DNA of 64,000 bases from Physcia stellaris (taxonomy: Eukaryota; Ascomycota; Lecanoromycetes; Caliciales; Physciaceae): NCBI GenBank assembly GCA_018902385.1, contig JABSSW010000046.1, positions 62,001 to 126,000 of the forward strand. Reading direction: 5' to 3'. A program made the position numbers and the translations under genes. The notes below the pieces were generated by a model. The model did no database searches. It worked only from the letters and a program-made list of their open reading frames with translations, and was not told the origin of the DNA. The stretch's first letter is position 1. Every line of letters starts with the position of its first letter. Positions 21,190 to 31,317 of the stretch are shown here, piece after piece.

Positions 21190-22497
21190 TCACGGCCAGG
21201 ATCCTTCGCGCAAATGGGGCCAGGTTCCATGATCCATAACTCTTCGGACGCTGTCTGCTGCGTCAGAGAAAGGCCATCTGTTGGACCGTCTGTGAGCATG
21301 AGCAACACGGGACCATGTTTGATCGCGCGGGCCGAGACGATGTTCGTAATGGAACTCGTTAAGGGATCCCCTCATCGAGTCCACCAGGCTTGCATAGATC
21401 GTACATGGCTTGTCGAGAGCTACACACGGGTAGCTGAACTCATCTGCGGTAAAGCAGGGGTCAGCTTTATGTAAGACCTTTGTGACATGGCTGAACAAGT
21501 CGAAAGAAGTGAAAGATGCTTTTAAGAGACATACCTCCCGAATGTACCACCTTGAAAAACTGTATGCTGATGCAGGCACCTATCAAGCCGGCTAGAAAGG
21601 TTTCAGTCGTTTCGGGGGTCCTCTTGTCATCTGGAAATACGTGGAAGTGTTCCAAGTGGAGACGTTGCAGTTGCCCCACTTTGGCGATTGGGAGGATGGC
21701 GTATGCTAGGCTCTCATCCGTGTCTCCGTATATGGAGACTGCTTTTACTGTTCGCGCTTCCGTCAGCGTCGTTATCCTCGGATTACGCAGTGACTACCAA
21801 GGGGGTTATGATTGCGCTGGCTGCTTCTTTGAGTGCCACCATATGATTGAAATATTCTCAACAGGGTGAAGAGTGAAAAGAGACGTACCAAGCGGAAACA
21901 AAAGCTCGAGGGGAGCGGGACGTTAATCCATAGATGGTCTCTCAGAAGATTTCCTCTGATGGTCACCCGAGTAACTTTGGTGAGACGAGAAAATAACTCA
22001 ATTGTGGCCGAAATTTCGTAGCAGGGATGCTTGGGCGAATCTTCTGGACGAGAATTCACAAAGCTCCATTCGATAGCTTGGACATACTCTGCGTACGTCG
22101 GGTTGCTCTTTATGGTCTCATGGAAGATGGCCTGTCTGTAGCAAGTATATGAGTCAGCTGTCCCAGCATCTGGAAAGCAATCGAATGGAGGTATGATCGT
22201 TGAAGAAGAGGCTCGTAGCCTAGCTGCTCGATTTGTTCCCTCGCGGACGAGACCATGGTAAAGATATCTCATGATGAGAACATTTTTCTCGCGTGTTCGC
22301 TCTGCCTCAGTTGTGCTCCAACAGCTTAAGTTGACTTGCTCGTACAGCGTTTTGATGTACAAGTTTCGAAGATGGCGTGATACGGACACAATCGATTGGA
22401 GAGCTGTGCGTGAGCATTTGCTGCCAATAAGTCCATGTATCTCTACTGGCAATAAGAGGAAGCGGTTCATGGTATTCGAATTTTGAATGGTATTCAT
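21190..22497 (-). CDS. F-box-like protein
   Basis: Model: complement(join(21190..21464, 21535..21793, 21889..22497)), 380 residues. Introns: 95 bases (GTACGT, branch TCATAAC, TAG) and 70 bases (GTATGT, AAG). The N-terminus FLLLPVEIHGLI, then ALQSIVSVSRHLRNLYIKTL, has the spacing of an F-box, which would bind Skp1 in an SCF ubiquitin ligase. It lacks the usual Pro at the LPxEI position (LPVEI is present but the next helix is degenerate). The remainder has Leu/Ile-spaced segments (ITTLTEARTVKAV, LQRLHLEHFHVF) suggesting divergent leucine-rich repeats for substrate binding. It ends HLREGSWP. Large lineage-specific F-box families are normal in these fungi. The last junction is the least certain. 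Confidence 0.65.
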
Positions 22498-22845
22498 ATT
22501 CTCTGCGAGTAGCTTTAGAACCGGGTCTTGAAGATATCGTTCTGGAAGTGCTGTGTGATCTGCTATAAGTAGAAGGCGTTGTGGGAGACAAATGGGAGGG
22601 TGTTAAAGAGGAAGTCGTGCAGTATTACCGGGATGAGCGTTGTACGTATGCTGCGGTCCCATTCAGCGGTATCGGAGCGGCGATTTACTGTAATCTGCAA
22701 TTTCGCCTAATATCTTATCACTCTTACTGCTTCCTCCGCACCTCAAAGCTTAGACTTCTATTTCACAGATATTCTCCAAGAGCTTTTCAACCCTCAATGT
22801 ACAACTATGTAAGATATGAGAGCAAACTGGATACACCTGACCTAC

Positions 22846-23123
22846 CTTTACCACCGCATAGGCCCTTGCTATATTCTCCGCAAACATCGCTCCCGGTGCA
22901 TCAGTCGGTGCATCAGTGACAGTCTCACACGATGCCAGCACTCTATGGAACTCGCCACTGACCCTCAACAGCGGACCAGCAGCTCTCGCACTCCACCACT
23001 GTACCCACAGGTGGCTCTCAGCGCCAGTCTTGAACATCCCACAACGTTATACCCAAGAGTGGCCAGGCCCTGGAGCAGAGAGTCGGTTCCGGAACGGGAG
23101 ATGCCAAGTGCGAGGACTTGCAT
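22846..23123 (-). pseudogene. Truncated sulfotransferase-like gene
   Basis: The start MQVLALGISRSGTDSLLQGL is the P-loop of the fungal family of sulfotransferase-like proteins, which open MxVLxLGxSRTGTxSL. A single-base frame change near 23040 leads into FKTGAESHLWVQWWSARAAG and then FHRVLASCETVTDAP and AMFAENIARAYAVVKV. That matches the family segment ending CEAVTDxPxAMF. The sequence stops being family-like at 22846, and the rest of the ~250-residue domain is absent. A duplicated TDAP (TDAPTDAP) is also present. I read this as a dead fragment. Confidence 0.7.
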
Positions 23124-25145
23124 TGGACGATGAGGGTCGTGCTTGAGTGAGGGCGAGGAGAAGGCGTAGAGGCGCTGGAGAAGATGGGAGGAGAAGAAGG
23201 TTGGACGATGGCTTTGGGTGGAGGGTGGTGTGAGTGGCGTCTTGTAAATGCGAAAAAGAACGATAGCCACCATCATAAATCGACTGGTAAACAGTGTTTC
23301 CGACATCAATGAGGAGTTGCGTAGATTGAGAAGAGTTTGGAGAAGACGATGAGCTATCATTTGAAGGAGTGGACGTGGGATTCTTGAAAATGTTCACGAC
23401 GAGATATTGAAGGTTGAAGGCATGATACTATATTTCAGTTGGTCAGACTGTTGCGCCGGCTGAATACGGTCCATCCAATGGTTGCCGTCGGACCAAGATG
23501 GTTTGCAGAACGTTTGAAGTCTGAATACTCAATAACGCCCATGACTATGAAATCAAATATTGCACATTTGGGGTTTACTTGTCTCCAAAACGCACGATGA
23601 CCCCGTAATGTGGAATCAAATCCTAGCGACTGACACTTGATTTGGTTTGTCATGAATAGAGCAGTAGACAAGGCGGATGGCTCTGCTAGTGATGTAGCAA
23701 CAGCTTTTCCCTTGGCCGGCTAGAAAGCTAGACCGTCCTCCATCACGACTTCGACTTGTATTCTGGATCGGCATTTTTCTCTGCACCTCGTGCCCTCTTT
23801 CGTAGTCAGCGTTCCACGGAGTCCTTCTTCATGATGCACGTCGGCTAAGTTGGGCGTCGTTATCGGTGGAAGCAACCTTGGGAGCCTCTAATCTCGTGGC
23901 GTGTTCAGGTCTTCTTTCAGAAAAGCGTCATCCGAAGCCTCTAAAATGAATGTACTTTGTGCCAGTGGTGCTAGCCTGCTAGGCATTGACCCAGGAATGG
24001 CGTGGTCGCCCGTGGAGTCGGGCGCTGGAGACATAAGAATACCCGCGAAGGAGGTGAAAGTGGTAGACACAAGTTGTATCCTACATATGTTCAGTGCAAT
24101 CTGAAAAGAGAAGTCAAGGTACGAGCTTACAATAGGCCGGGGCCTCCGAGAGCTCCAATACTATCAGTCTGCGAGAACGGATGTGTGGCCAAGCTCAACC
24201 CCTAAGTCGTGAATCCGTTACATCATTTCCAGGAGTCTTCCATGAGGCTTCCCGAAGCTAAACTCCAACCGTCAAAGTATCCTTAGAATAAAATCGAGGC
24301 AAGAGCACCGGAAAACCAAGTGAATCTCCGATCTCTGATGATTTAGAAGATATGCTGTGCTAATCTGCTCGTAGCGGTAAACCTTCGATTCTTAGAGGCA
24401 AAAATCTTAGCAAGCTAAATCAAACGCTAAATTCCTCTTATTATTTCTCTAATCCGACTCATAACGTACTAGACCATGTTCTTCTGATCCTGTATAGATA
24501 AACCAGACATTCTGTACCCTAAAATATCCCCACAAGCGGCATCATTCATTTAGCGCCTCTCTTGGCTACAAGCCCAAAACACCCACTCATAACAGCCATA
24601 AAGCCCATCCTCTTCGCCTCCAGCATCTTCCCATCCCTCATTGCCAGCTATCACTGCAGCGTCCACAGTTTGCGCAAAAGGGATTGCGAATTCTGCTCAA
24701 CCAGCAGCCTGGGTGAATACCCGGAATGCATGGTGCGGCAATGCTCTTTCTCAGCCGTCATCCAATGCGCAAATCAAGTCAACTTCGTCGGCTTCAAAGC
24801 CACCGGTGGCGACAGCACCAAATCCGTCTCGCCGCTTAAGATTCTCCTCCACCGGATCCCTAATCCAGCAGTCGCGGACCGTCGACTCGCTACCAATATC
24901 CAGGAAGTGGCTAATCAACACGGTGACAGGCCGTTTGCCAAGCATCTCTGCATCCATTCTCACCCGATAGATGCTGGGCTGCGCTGCTTGTAGGTTGGCT
25001 TGATGGTCAGGGCGCCGGAGTACTTCGAGACGTTCTGCACGAGGATGGCGGCGAGTTCGCTGGAGTAGTCTGCAATATTGGACTTGAAGAGGACTAGGAC
25101 GTACTTGATCACCCGTTAATGTAGTATGGGACACAGTGCAGTAAT
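23124..25145. other. Gene-poor stretch with only weak frames
   Basis: Two kilobases without a convincing gene. Overlapping frames on both strands at 24562-25134 have fair composition. The minus-strand segment KYVLVLFKSNIADYSSELAA (near 25090) loosely recalls the second nucleotide-binding motif of flavin monooxygenases, but in the wrong orientation for the relic next to it. Not called. Confidence 0.4.
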
Positions 25146-25189
25146 TTGACGTGTGATATCGAGATCTATAAACTCATTATGGGGAGTCA

Positions 25190-25790
25190 GGTTCAGGTTT
25201 GTAGGGAGTATCTGAAGTGCTTACAAGGCGATACTCACATCCTCCTCCAAGACGGGCAGAACTTCAAGACAGATACCATCATCTGTGCCACAAGCGAGAG
25301 AGCACGATTACCCATAAAGCGTGCCTCTAGATCCCATCAGCAAGCCGTCGAATTGGGGAGTCGGGAGTCCCAATCTCTCCTTCAAGAGACAACCTCTTTC
25401 CCGCACTTGACGCACAAGCCGACACCAAGATCTGCCACCGATTTCCAATGGTACAGTCGCGCCCCAAATCAATCGAAAGTAGCCCGGCCTGACGCCCTGG
25501 CGCCTCTGGCGCTTTAATTTTCCATCTTCTTGAGTCTGCTCTGGACCTCGATCACCCGCCTTCCTCGCTGCTATCACCAGCTACCAAGCGACCGTAAATT
25601 GCGAGATCGTATCCCTATGGATATACGCATATCTGTACAACGAGTTCAAAGACCAACCAGCGGCCGAAAAAGATGTCCTGGCTGAGGCGGCGCTGTGAAG
25701 CCGATTCGGTAGATGGAGATGCGCCATCGGTATGCAGGGTAAGAGCGCAGCCTCCTTCCATGGTTCCATGTCGTATCGTGGATTTGTTTC
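25190..25790 (+). pseudogene. Flavin monooxygenase relic
   Basis: A plus-strand piece reads GDTHILLQDGQNFKTDTIIC, like the DDGTxxxxDxVIxATG region of FAD-dependent monooxygenases. It is followed by SLLQETTSFPHL and a degraded WYSRAP segment where family members have FRLYRxIAPP. After an out-of-frame gap, bases near 25600-25740 give EIVSLWIYAYL, then EKDVLAEAAL, a stop, and SRFGRWRC. This corresponds to the family stretch with ALWxxAYL and xxVALWxRWxRxRY. Order and spacing fit a C-terminal third of such an enzyme. The N-terminal FAD-binding part is not recognisable and several frame breaks occur. Confidence 0.55.
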
Positions 25791-25999
25791 CGAGAGCTGG
25801 AGGTGAGGAGCTGGAGGAAAGTGTGGGAGGGTGTGGCGATATTTTTGGCGGGTGGTATGAGGTCAAAGACTGTAAGGGTACTGTGGATGAATGGATTGCC
25901 GCGAGGAGACATTCGACGCAGGCGGTACAGGAGGAGATCGAATAGTCTGGATCAGGATTCTGTATATTAGACAAAATTCTTGGTTTCTAGATAAGTGGT

Positions 26000-26740
26000 T
26001 GTTGAATCGGTACCCCCTCGTCCGCGGAAATGGGGTTTTGGAGGCCATGCTGAGTCTCGATTAGCAATGGGAGGTTATCCATGGACAGCAGAGCGAGCTT
26101 TGCAGACTGCCTCTTCATGATTATCCAGCATCGAGGGACTGCCATTCAGGTGTCTGTTTTCGATCCGGTCAGCCTGGAGTTCGAAGACTTGATCTACCAA
26201 GCCGTCAATGCTTCCTGTTAGCTTCAGCTAGGCTCCATCTCTCTGCTATGAGATTAGCTCTCGTTGGGAATCTACACACCTGGTCATTGGCGATAGACTC
26301 ATCGTCGCAAGCTGGTGGGGGCCCATTTTCGCCTCGTCCACACCCATTCTCCCTTAGTCTTCGTGGTCTTCAGTCAATGGCGGCTTTCTATCCACGGAGG
26401 TGACAGCCTGTACCTCTGGCCGATGTTGTTGCAGATTCCAGCGTGTCCTCATATCCAAACTAGGGTGCCGTTGCTTGCTGCAGTCAGCTCCGTAGTAGCT
26501 TCCAGCCATCTTCTTGAGATTCTACGGCTTTCTTCCAATCCAGATATCGATATTGTTACCTGCGTACTTGAGACATGGTTACTGCTGTCAAATAGAGTAG
26601 GTAATGTTTGTCGCTGGCTTTGTTGTTGCTTTTCATTGTTTTCTGTTGCATGGAGCTAAGGTACTCGTAGCCCTACTAGGATAACAGAGCGCTTTCTTGG
26701 CTCTGGGCTCCGTCATTTAAAACACCTTTTTTCCCCTACA
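26000..26740. other. Intergenic, nothing recognised
   Basis: No domain, repeat or RNA gene seen. Confidence 0.5.
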
Positions 26741-27121
26741 ATGTCTGTTCAAACCCAGCAGCTCATGTCCAGCAGTTATCGGGATGACGATGAGACGAAC
26801 ACCGAGCAGCAGCTCTCCCAATACCGTTTCAGTTGTGCGCAAGACTGCACGGGAACCAAGAGAAACAGCGGATAGGATTTGAATGACAGATACTGGAGCA
26901 ACTAGGTACAACAGAAGGAGCGAAGAAGCAGAGAAGGTCTCGCTCACCAGTCCACAACAGGCGTGCAGAATACTGTCCTGAAAGGCTCTTCCGAGCACGC
27001 TGGCCTCAGAGAAAATGATATGCACCCAGCGACCCACGAAAGGTCTATTCAGGAACGGTACGAGAAAACCATTCAGAATGGACGTCGTCCTACTTTCTTC
27101 CATACCTCCCACAAGCGCTAA
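26741..27121 (+). pseudogene. Possible degenerate gene with two in-frame TAG codons
   Basis: From an ATG at 26741 one plus-strand frame gives a hydrophilic, coding-like sequence (MSVQTQQLMSSSYRDDDETN) broken by TAG at 26873 and a second TAG about 30 bases on. It then continues with RERSRE-type charged sequence to a stop at 27119-27121. Both TAGs could derive from CAG by C-to-T change. The complementary strand has an unbroken hydrophobic 142-codon frame (26717-27145) that could be the real one. Neither is recognised. Confidence 0.25.
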
Positions 27122-27723
27122 TAAGAACAAGCAGTTACGAGACAACTCACCCTTAGCACAGCTCTAACTCCACGACTAGTCCAAAGTGAAATTGAGAGTC
27201 TGGTGGAACCTGTAGCCGTGTACCGACACAGAGGCTCAGTTGGACAGCTTTAAGGAATTCGCGATGCATGGACAGCCAATGAGTTATGTGGGCTTAGTGC
27301 TTGACTAGATATCTATGTACTTTGCCTTGGATTTCGATAATTGAGATGGATAGCTTGTAAGTACCTATCATAGTTCTGGCCTACATATTTTACTCAGCCG
27401 TATCGCTGATCAGCTTTGACAATTCTCGCACGCAATATACTAAGAAGGGCAAAGATAGCGCCCCGTTGGCAGCTCATCGGCCGCTGAGAACAATCAAAGG
27501 ACGTCTGGGAGGGAATGCTGAAAGCAGGGGGGTGCTATGCTACACTCCGTCCTTGAATGGTCACGAAACATAAATAGGAGATGGAAAACCTCAAGCTCTC
27601 TGAATCGATCCGCCGAATTCTAAGTCCATACCTCTACAGAAGAACAAAAAGAAAACAAGCCACCAAACACATCTACACTCTGAACATACGTACATAGCAA
27701 CCAAAAACTCTCTCTTGTTGGTC
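27122..27723. other. Intergenic, nothing recognised
   Basis: About 600 bases without a feature. Confidence 0.5.
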
Positions 27724-28077
27724 TCAGCCTTCGGTGATCCAACGTCTCTCCTCCTTCAACCTTCCCAGCTCCTCCATCCTCCGCGTCTCCAACCTCTCTA
27801 CCTCTATGTTCAACTCCTCCACCACTATCCCCTCCTCCACCCTTGTCTCCAGCTCTTTAATCATACGGTCATACTCTTTATCCACCATTTTCTCGTAGTC
27901 GCGGTAGCATCTAAGATAAAGATTCGAAGCCGCGAAGTAGGAAGCGCAGAGGTTGCAATCGATCTGGACGTCAAGAGGGAAGAAGTGTTCGGTGGGACAA
28001 GGGGGCATGAATTCGGGGAGAAATTTGGGTCTGGGCGAGGATGGAGACTGGACGGGGGAGGGAGTGAGAGAAGACAT
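27724..28077 (-). CDS. Small Cys-containing coiled-coil protein
   Basis: Single exon, 117 residues. A Pro/Ser-rich start (MSSLTPSPVQSPSSPRPKFL) leads to EFMPPCPTEHFFPLDVQIDC and NLCASYFAASNLYLRCY, giving a CPTEH...CxxC pattern that may bind zinc. A helix follows that is rich in Glu, Lys and Arg (DKEYDRMIKELETRVEEG, IEVERLETRRMEELGRLKEE), predicting a coiled coil. I recall similar short hypothetical proteins in other filamentous ascomycetes, but no function. The antisense frame is also open but has no comparable order. Confidence 0.65.
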   Translation of the reverse strand: MSSLTPSPVQSPSSPRPKFLPEFMPPCPTEHFFPLDVQIDCNLCASYFAASNLYLRCYRDYEKMVDKEYDRMIKELETRVEEGIVVEELNIEVERLETRRMEELGRLKEERRWITEG

Positions 28078-28552
28078 GGGGAAGAGTCGGATTAGGTGCT
28101 GTTCGTGGTGGTTTGCAGAGAGATCTGTAAGGTTGGTGGAGATGAAGATTACTCAACAGCGTGGTCAAGGTGGATGTCGATGCGTGTGAGGAAGATCGCG
28201 TCTTCCTCTTGTGCGGTATTCTTTAGCTAAACCGAGAGTAAGATCAAAACTATTGCTGGTGTGCAGCATAGAAGGACTTTGTTATTTTTATCAAGGATTC
28301 CCATTGTCAGTACGCAGACAGACAAAGAGAAGGGCGACAAATGGTCTTTTACTCTTTTGCAGCAGCATGGTTATGGATTAGGAATAACTAGTGTACCACA
28401 TCACCGAGGGATGTGATGTCACCGCCGTTGAGATATATTCTCTGTGGATGAAGCAGGCGTTCATTCGGTGCGATGACGCAGGACAGGAGTCTTTGGGAAA
28501 TCACCACTTCGTGATGAATGGGTCAACGAATCTCCGAAATGTATTAGGATGG

Positions 28553-28735
28553 CGAGGGGCGCATGTTCTCCCATTTCGATATCCCATGGTCTGGTGTGGC
28601 GCTATCCTGCCTCCTATGCATCGCCATCGATACACCCAATATGATAATACGCTTACCCGTGTTCGGCACAAAGCATATGAATACGGCATGAAGACGGTAT
28701 GAATATGACATGAAAGAAACAAAGGACATCGGATA
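28553..28735 (-). repeat. Dispersed repeat A, copy 1
   Basis: Reverse-complement match to the repeat at 55329-55500. It includes the inverted-repeat end ACGCTTACCCG (28649-28659), the CTTTGTGCC-like segment and the adjoining 65-base flank ending in CCATGG. The other inverted end is not clear in this copy. Confidence 0.7.
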
Positions 28736-28999
28736 CCGATGAGCACAATAGTGGCAGCCCGCCAATAATGTCAGAAGCTTTGAATATCAAACAAAGAACC
28801 GGAACAATGAATTGTCCCACAAAAGATTGAAAGGTTAAACACATAAATCAACGGACCACTCGACAAATTGCATCCCTCATCCAACTCAATATTGGATATC
28901 CACAGTCTTGATCGACGAGTATCCAGACGGAATACTTCATATCAAGGTTATCCCTGTCTCATTTTCTTGGATACCAACCTATCCTCAGCACTTTCCACA

Positions 29000-29611
29000 A
29001 TGCCTCATACCCCCTCCCCTGCCACCCTCGAGAGAGCCGAAACCCGCCATGCCATCTCCCTGAATCTTAATCCCAATATAGACCGCGCGCCTGCTGAAGT
29101 CAACAACCCATGCCCCTCCAAGCTTTGCGTAGTCCTGAACCACACACCCCCCAAAGCCCCAAGCCAACACGAGTATCCTCTTCCCGTAGACTGGTCTTCG
29201 TCAAAGTCGGTTTCCCAACTCAACCTCTGGCGTTACAGAATCTTCGTCTACTGATTTGGGGGACTGCCAGAAGAATACCGGAGGCGATCGCCGTGCGTTC
29301 GCTTTCGGGAAGATGAGAAGCTGTGGCTGCTGAAAGAAAGGGACTTTGAGGAAGGACAATGGAAACCGTGGTACCAAACTGTGCAGAGATTCAATGAGAG
29401 GTTTGAGAAGGAAGGGAGACCGAGGAGAACGGCGAATCAGCTTTGTAAGGTATATGGGCGCATCGTGAAGAGAGGAGTTGGCGTGCCGGTTGCTTTGGAC
29501 GGTCAGGAAGATGGTGGTGGAGATGACGAGAGCGAACTTGAGGAGGGCGAGATCAGAGAAGATCATCGAAGCGAGCAAGATTGGAGAGCCGGACGGCCTT
29601 GGGAGCTGTAA
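29000..29611 (+). pseudogene. RPWEL-family gene stopped by a single TGA
   Basis: One frame runs from ATG 29000 to TAA 29609-29611 (203 sense codons) apart from a TGA at 29252-29254. The text around it is RYRIFVY-stop-FGGLPEEYRRR, where the intact paralogue at 16554-17249 has SRLYYWFGAPQARRR. TGA therefore replaces the conserved Trp (TGG). The rest aligns in order: PVDWS near the start, then SVSQLNLWR, a charged SANT-like helix (REDEKLWLLKERDFEEGQWK) and the terminal GRPWEL. No other break is seen, so inactivation would be very recent, unless the stop is read through, removed by editing, or a sequencing error. Confidence 0.75.
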
Positions 29612-30424
29612 TGGCTGTACTGTGTCATGAGGGGATAGCTTTGTGGACTATAACTCAGTTTAGTAGTGCGTTCAATAGAAGATATAAGAGGGACCTTGAG
29701 CATGGTCTTCGACGTCTTAGCTCTCGATCAATCGCAGGCTGTTCTTTCCAACTGGTAGCAATTGTTGCCCTGGGCGTAGACTCCGGATAGGTTTCTGCTC
29801 TCAGGAGGAAGGCACGTTGCGTAGGTTTTTGGGAAGTCATCTCGTGCCGGCGCTCGATGTTCTCTTTCTTTCTTTTCTTCCGTCACGCAATTTTTGATTA
29901 TAACTACATAGCATCATAAAAATTTTTAATATGACTCTTTGGGCTCGCCTTTGGGCGACCAAGTTGGGGAGGGTCCTTGAGAGGTACGTAACCGTCCATA
30001 TTTGACCCCTGAAATTATCGCCCGTACTGGGAGTGATAGCATGTTTCCTCGGTCCTAGAATTCTTGCCTATTCTAGGAGCGATAGCACATTTCCTTGGAT
30101 CCCACTCAATTCATTGACAAAGTTCCCTCGTTCAACGTTGATGATGGTGGATTGTGAGGTGAGAGCACAAGAGCACAAGTTAACATGCTATAGGACCGAC
30201 AAGGTGGGGGAGCGGGCCAGGGTGGCCTGGGGCACTGGTACTACCGGTGTCTCGGCAATCGGCTCCGTCTGGTGAGCTATCGTCCTAACCCTCAACTTTC
30301 ATTGATATTATATAGGAAAGATTAGACTGACTTTGTATAGGTGGAGCACCACTCACTCCGCCCGTCCCTCGCCTCCGGCCAAGGTCGGTCCCTCGCCCTC
30401 CCCGCCTGAATTTTTAGTGAGTAT

Positions 30425-30545
30425 CTGTTTTTGTTAGTTTTTTTTTTGTGCTGTTTTTTTTTTTTGCTATTTTTTTATGAGTCTGGTGTAGGTAGCTTCT
30501 AGACCCCCCCCACCGGGGGAGAAAAAAATAAAAAAATAAAAAGGT
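30425..30545. repeat. Foldback with T-run arm, GC hairpin and A-run arm
   Basis: T-rich tracts (near 30430-30478) are followed by a CCCCCCACCGGGGG hairpin-like core (about 30504-30522) and then A-rich tracts. The whole segment can fold back on itself. It could be the tail of an old retroposed element or simple slippage. Confidence 0.45.
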
Positions 30546-30602
30546 ATTTACCCTCGAGACCCTCAGTTCTAAAAGATAATCGACTAACCTTACGACTTTG
30601 TA

Positions 30603-30639
30603 ATGTGCCTCCGGTGAGCTCTGCTCACCGGAGGCACAT
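30603..30639. repeat. Perfect inverted repeat, 17-bp arms, 3-base loop
   Basis: ATGTGCCTCCGGTGAGC, spacer TCT, then its exact reverse complement. No run of T follows, so it is not a typical terminator. Confidence 0.9.
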
Positions 30640-30936
30640 CTATTTGCAGTGCAGTATCCATCTTCCGTGCAAGCACCCAGTCACAGCTCGACGATAAAGG
30701 CCCCGGGTGCTAAAGCTTACTCGCCTGATTACTAGATCAAAAAGTCACTATAGGTGTGTGGGAGGTGGTTTCTAGCAACTAGTATGCTCACGGGGACCAG
30801 AACGAGAAGCAAAAGTGAAGTTGCCTCTATGCCGAAACCCAACTCCCCATGTCTATGCGACAAACTTTTCTGCCGGAGTAGAATTGATACCCAGAAGAAC
30901 GGCCATTGAGACGTCAGTGGGTGGAAAAAGAAGAGA

Positions 30937-31050
30937 CGAAAGATGCAGAAACCAGAAGCTCGAGAAGAAGATCACCTTCATGTAGGCGTGCAAAGCCTGA
31001 GCCACTCCAGTTTCGTCTCATTGCTTCAGCACTCTGGTTCAGCCAGCCGA
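30937..31050 (-). repeat. Fragment of repeat B
   Basis: Reverse-complement match to the start of the tandem repeats at 38593 and 38973 (shared GGTGCTGAAGCAAATGAGAC-like segment and the following GC-rich stretch). The palindromic TATA core is mutated here. Confidence 0.6.
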
Positions 31051-31063
31051 GCACCCAGAGAAC

Positions 31064-31268
31064 ACCTACCTACATGCCTACTCAATTATCTACCAACCAA
31101 CCTACCTACATGCCTACTCAACTACCTATCAACCAACCTACCTACATGCCTACTCAACTACCTATTAACCAACCTACCTACATGCCTACTCAACTACCTA
31201 CCAACCAACCTACCTACATGCCTATTCAATTACCTATCAATCAACCTACCTACATTTCTACTTAACCA
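31064..31268 (+). repeat. 36-bp minisatellite, about 5.5 copies
   Basis: Unit near CCTACCTACATGCCTACTCA plus 16 more bases. It encodes 12-residue TYMPTQLPTNQP units in one frame and Leu/Tyr units in another. The frame across it starts in a repeat fragment, so a real protein is unlikely. A degenerate CCTA run follows to about 31317. Confidence 0.9.
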
Positions 31269-31317
31269 CCCACATACCTACCTATTTACCTACCTACCTA
31301 CCTACCTCCCTACCTCG

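Larger units (their letters stand above)
29612..30924. other. Gene-free stretch with homopolymer tracts and a palindrome
   Basis: Contains imperfect duplicate AGYGATAGCAYRTTTCCT segments near 30030-30100, T-runs and A-runs in opposite orientation around a C/G hairpin (30425-30545), and the 17-bp palindrome listed separately. No coding sequence is recognised. Confidence 0.5.

Noticed and set aside
25000-25134. Minus-strand KYVLVLFKSN segment as a nucleotide-binding motif of the monooxygenase relic
   Set aside because: Opposite orientation to the relic and weak resemblance; would need an inversion for which there is no other sign.
30603-30639. Palindrome as the 3' hairpin of a Helitron
   Set aside because: No CTRR end follows at the expected distance and no TC start or Rep/helicase remains were found.
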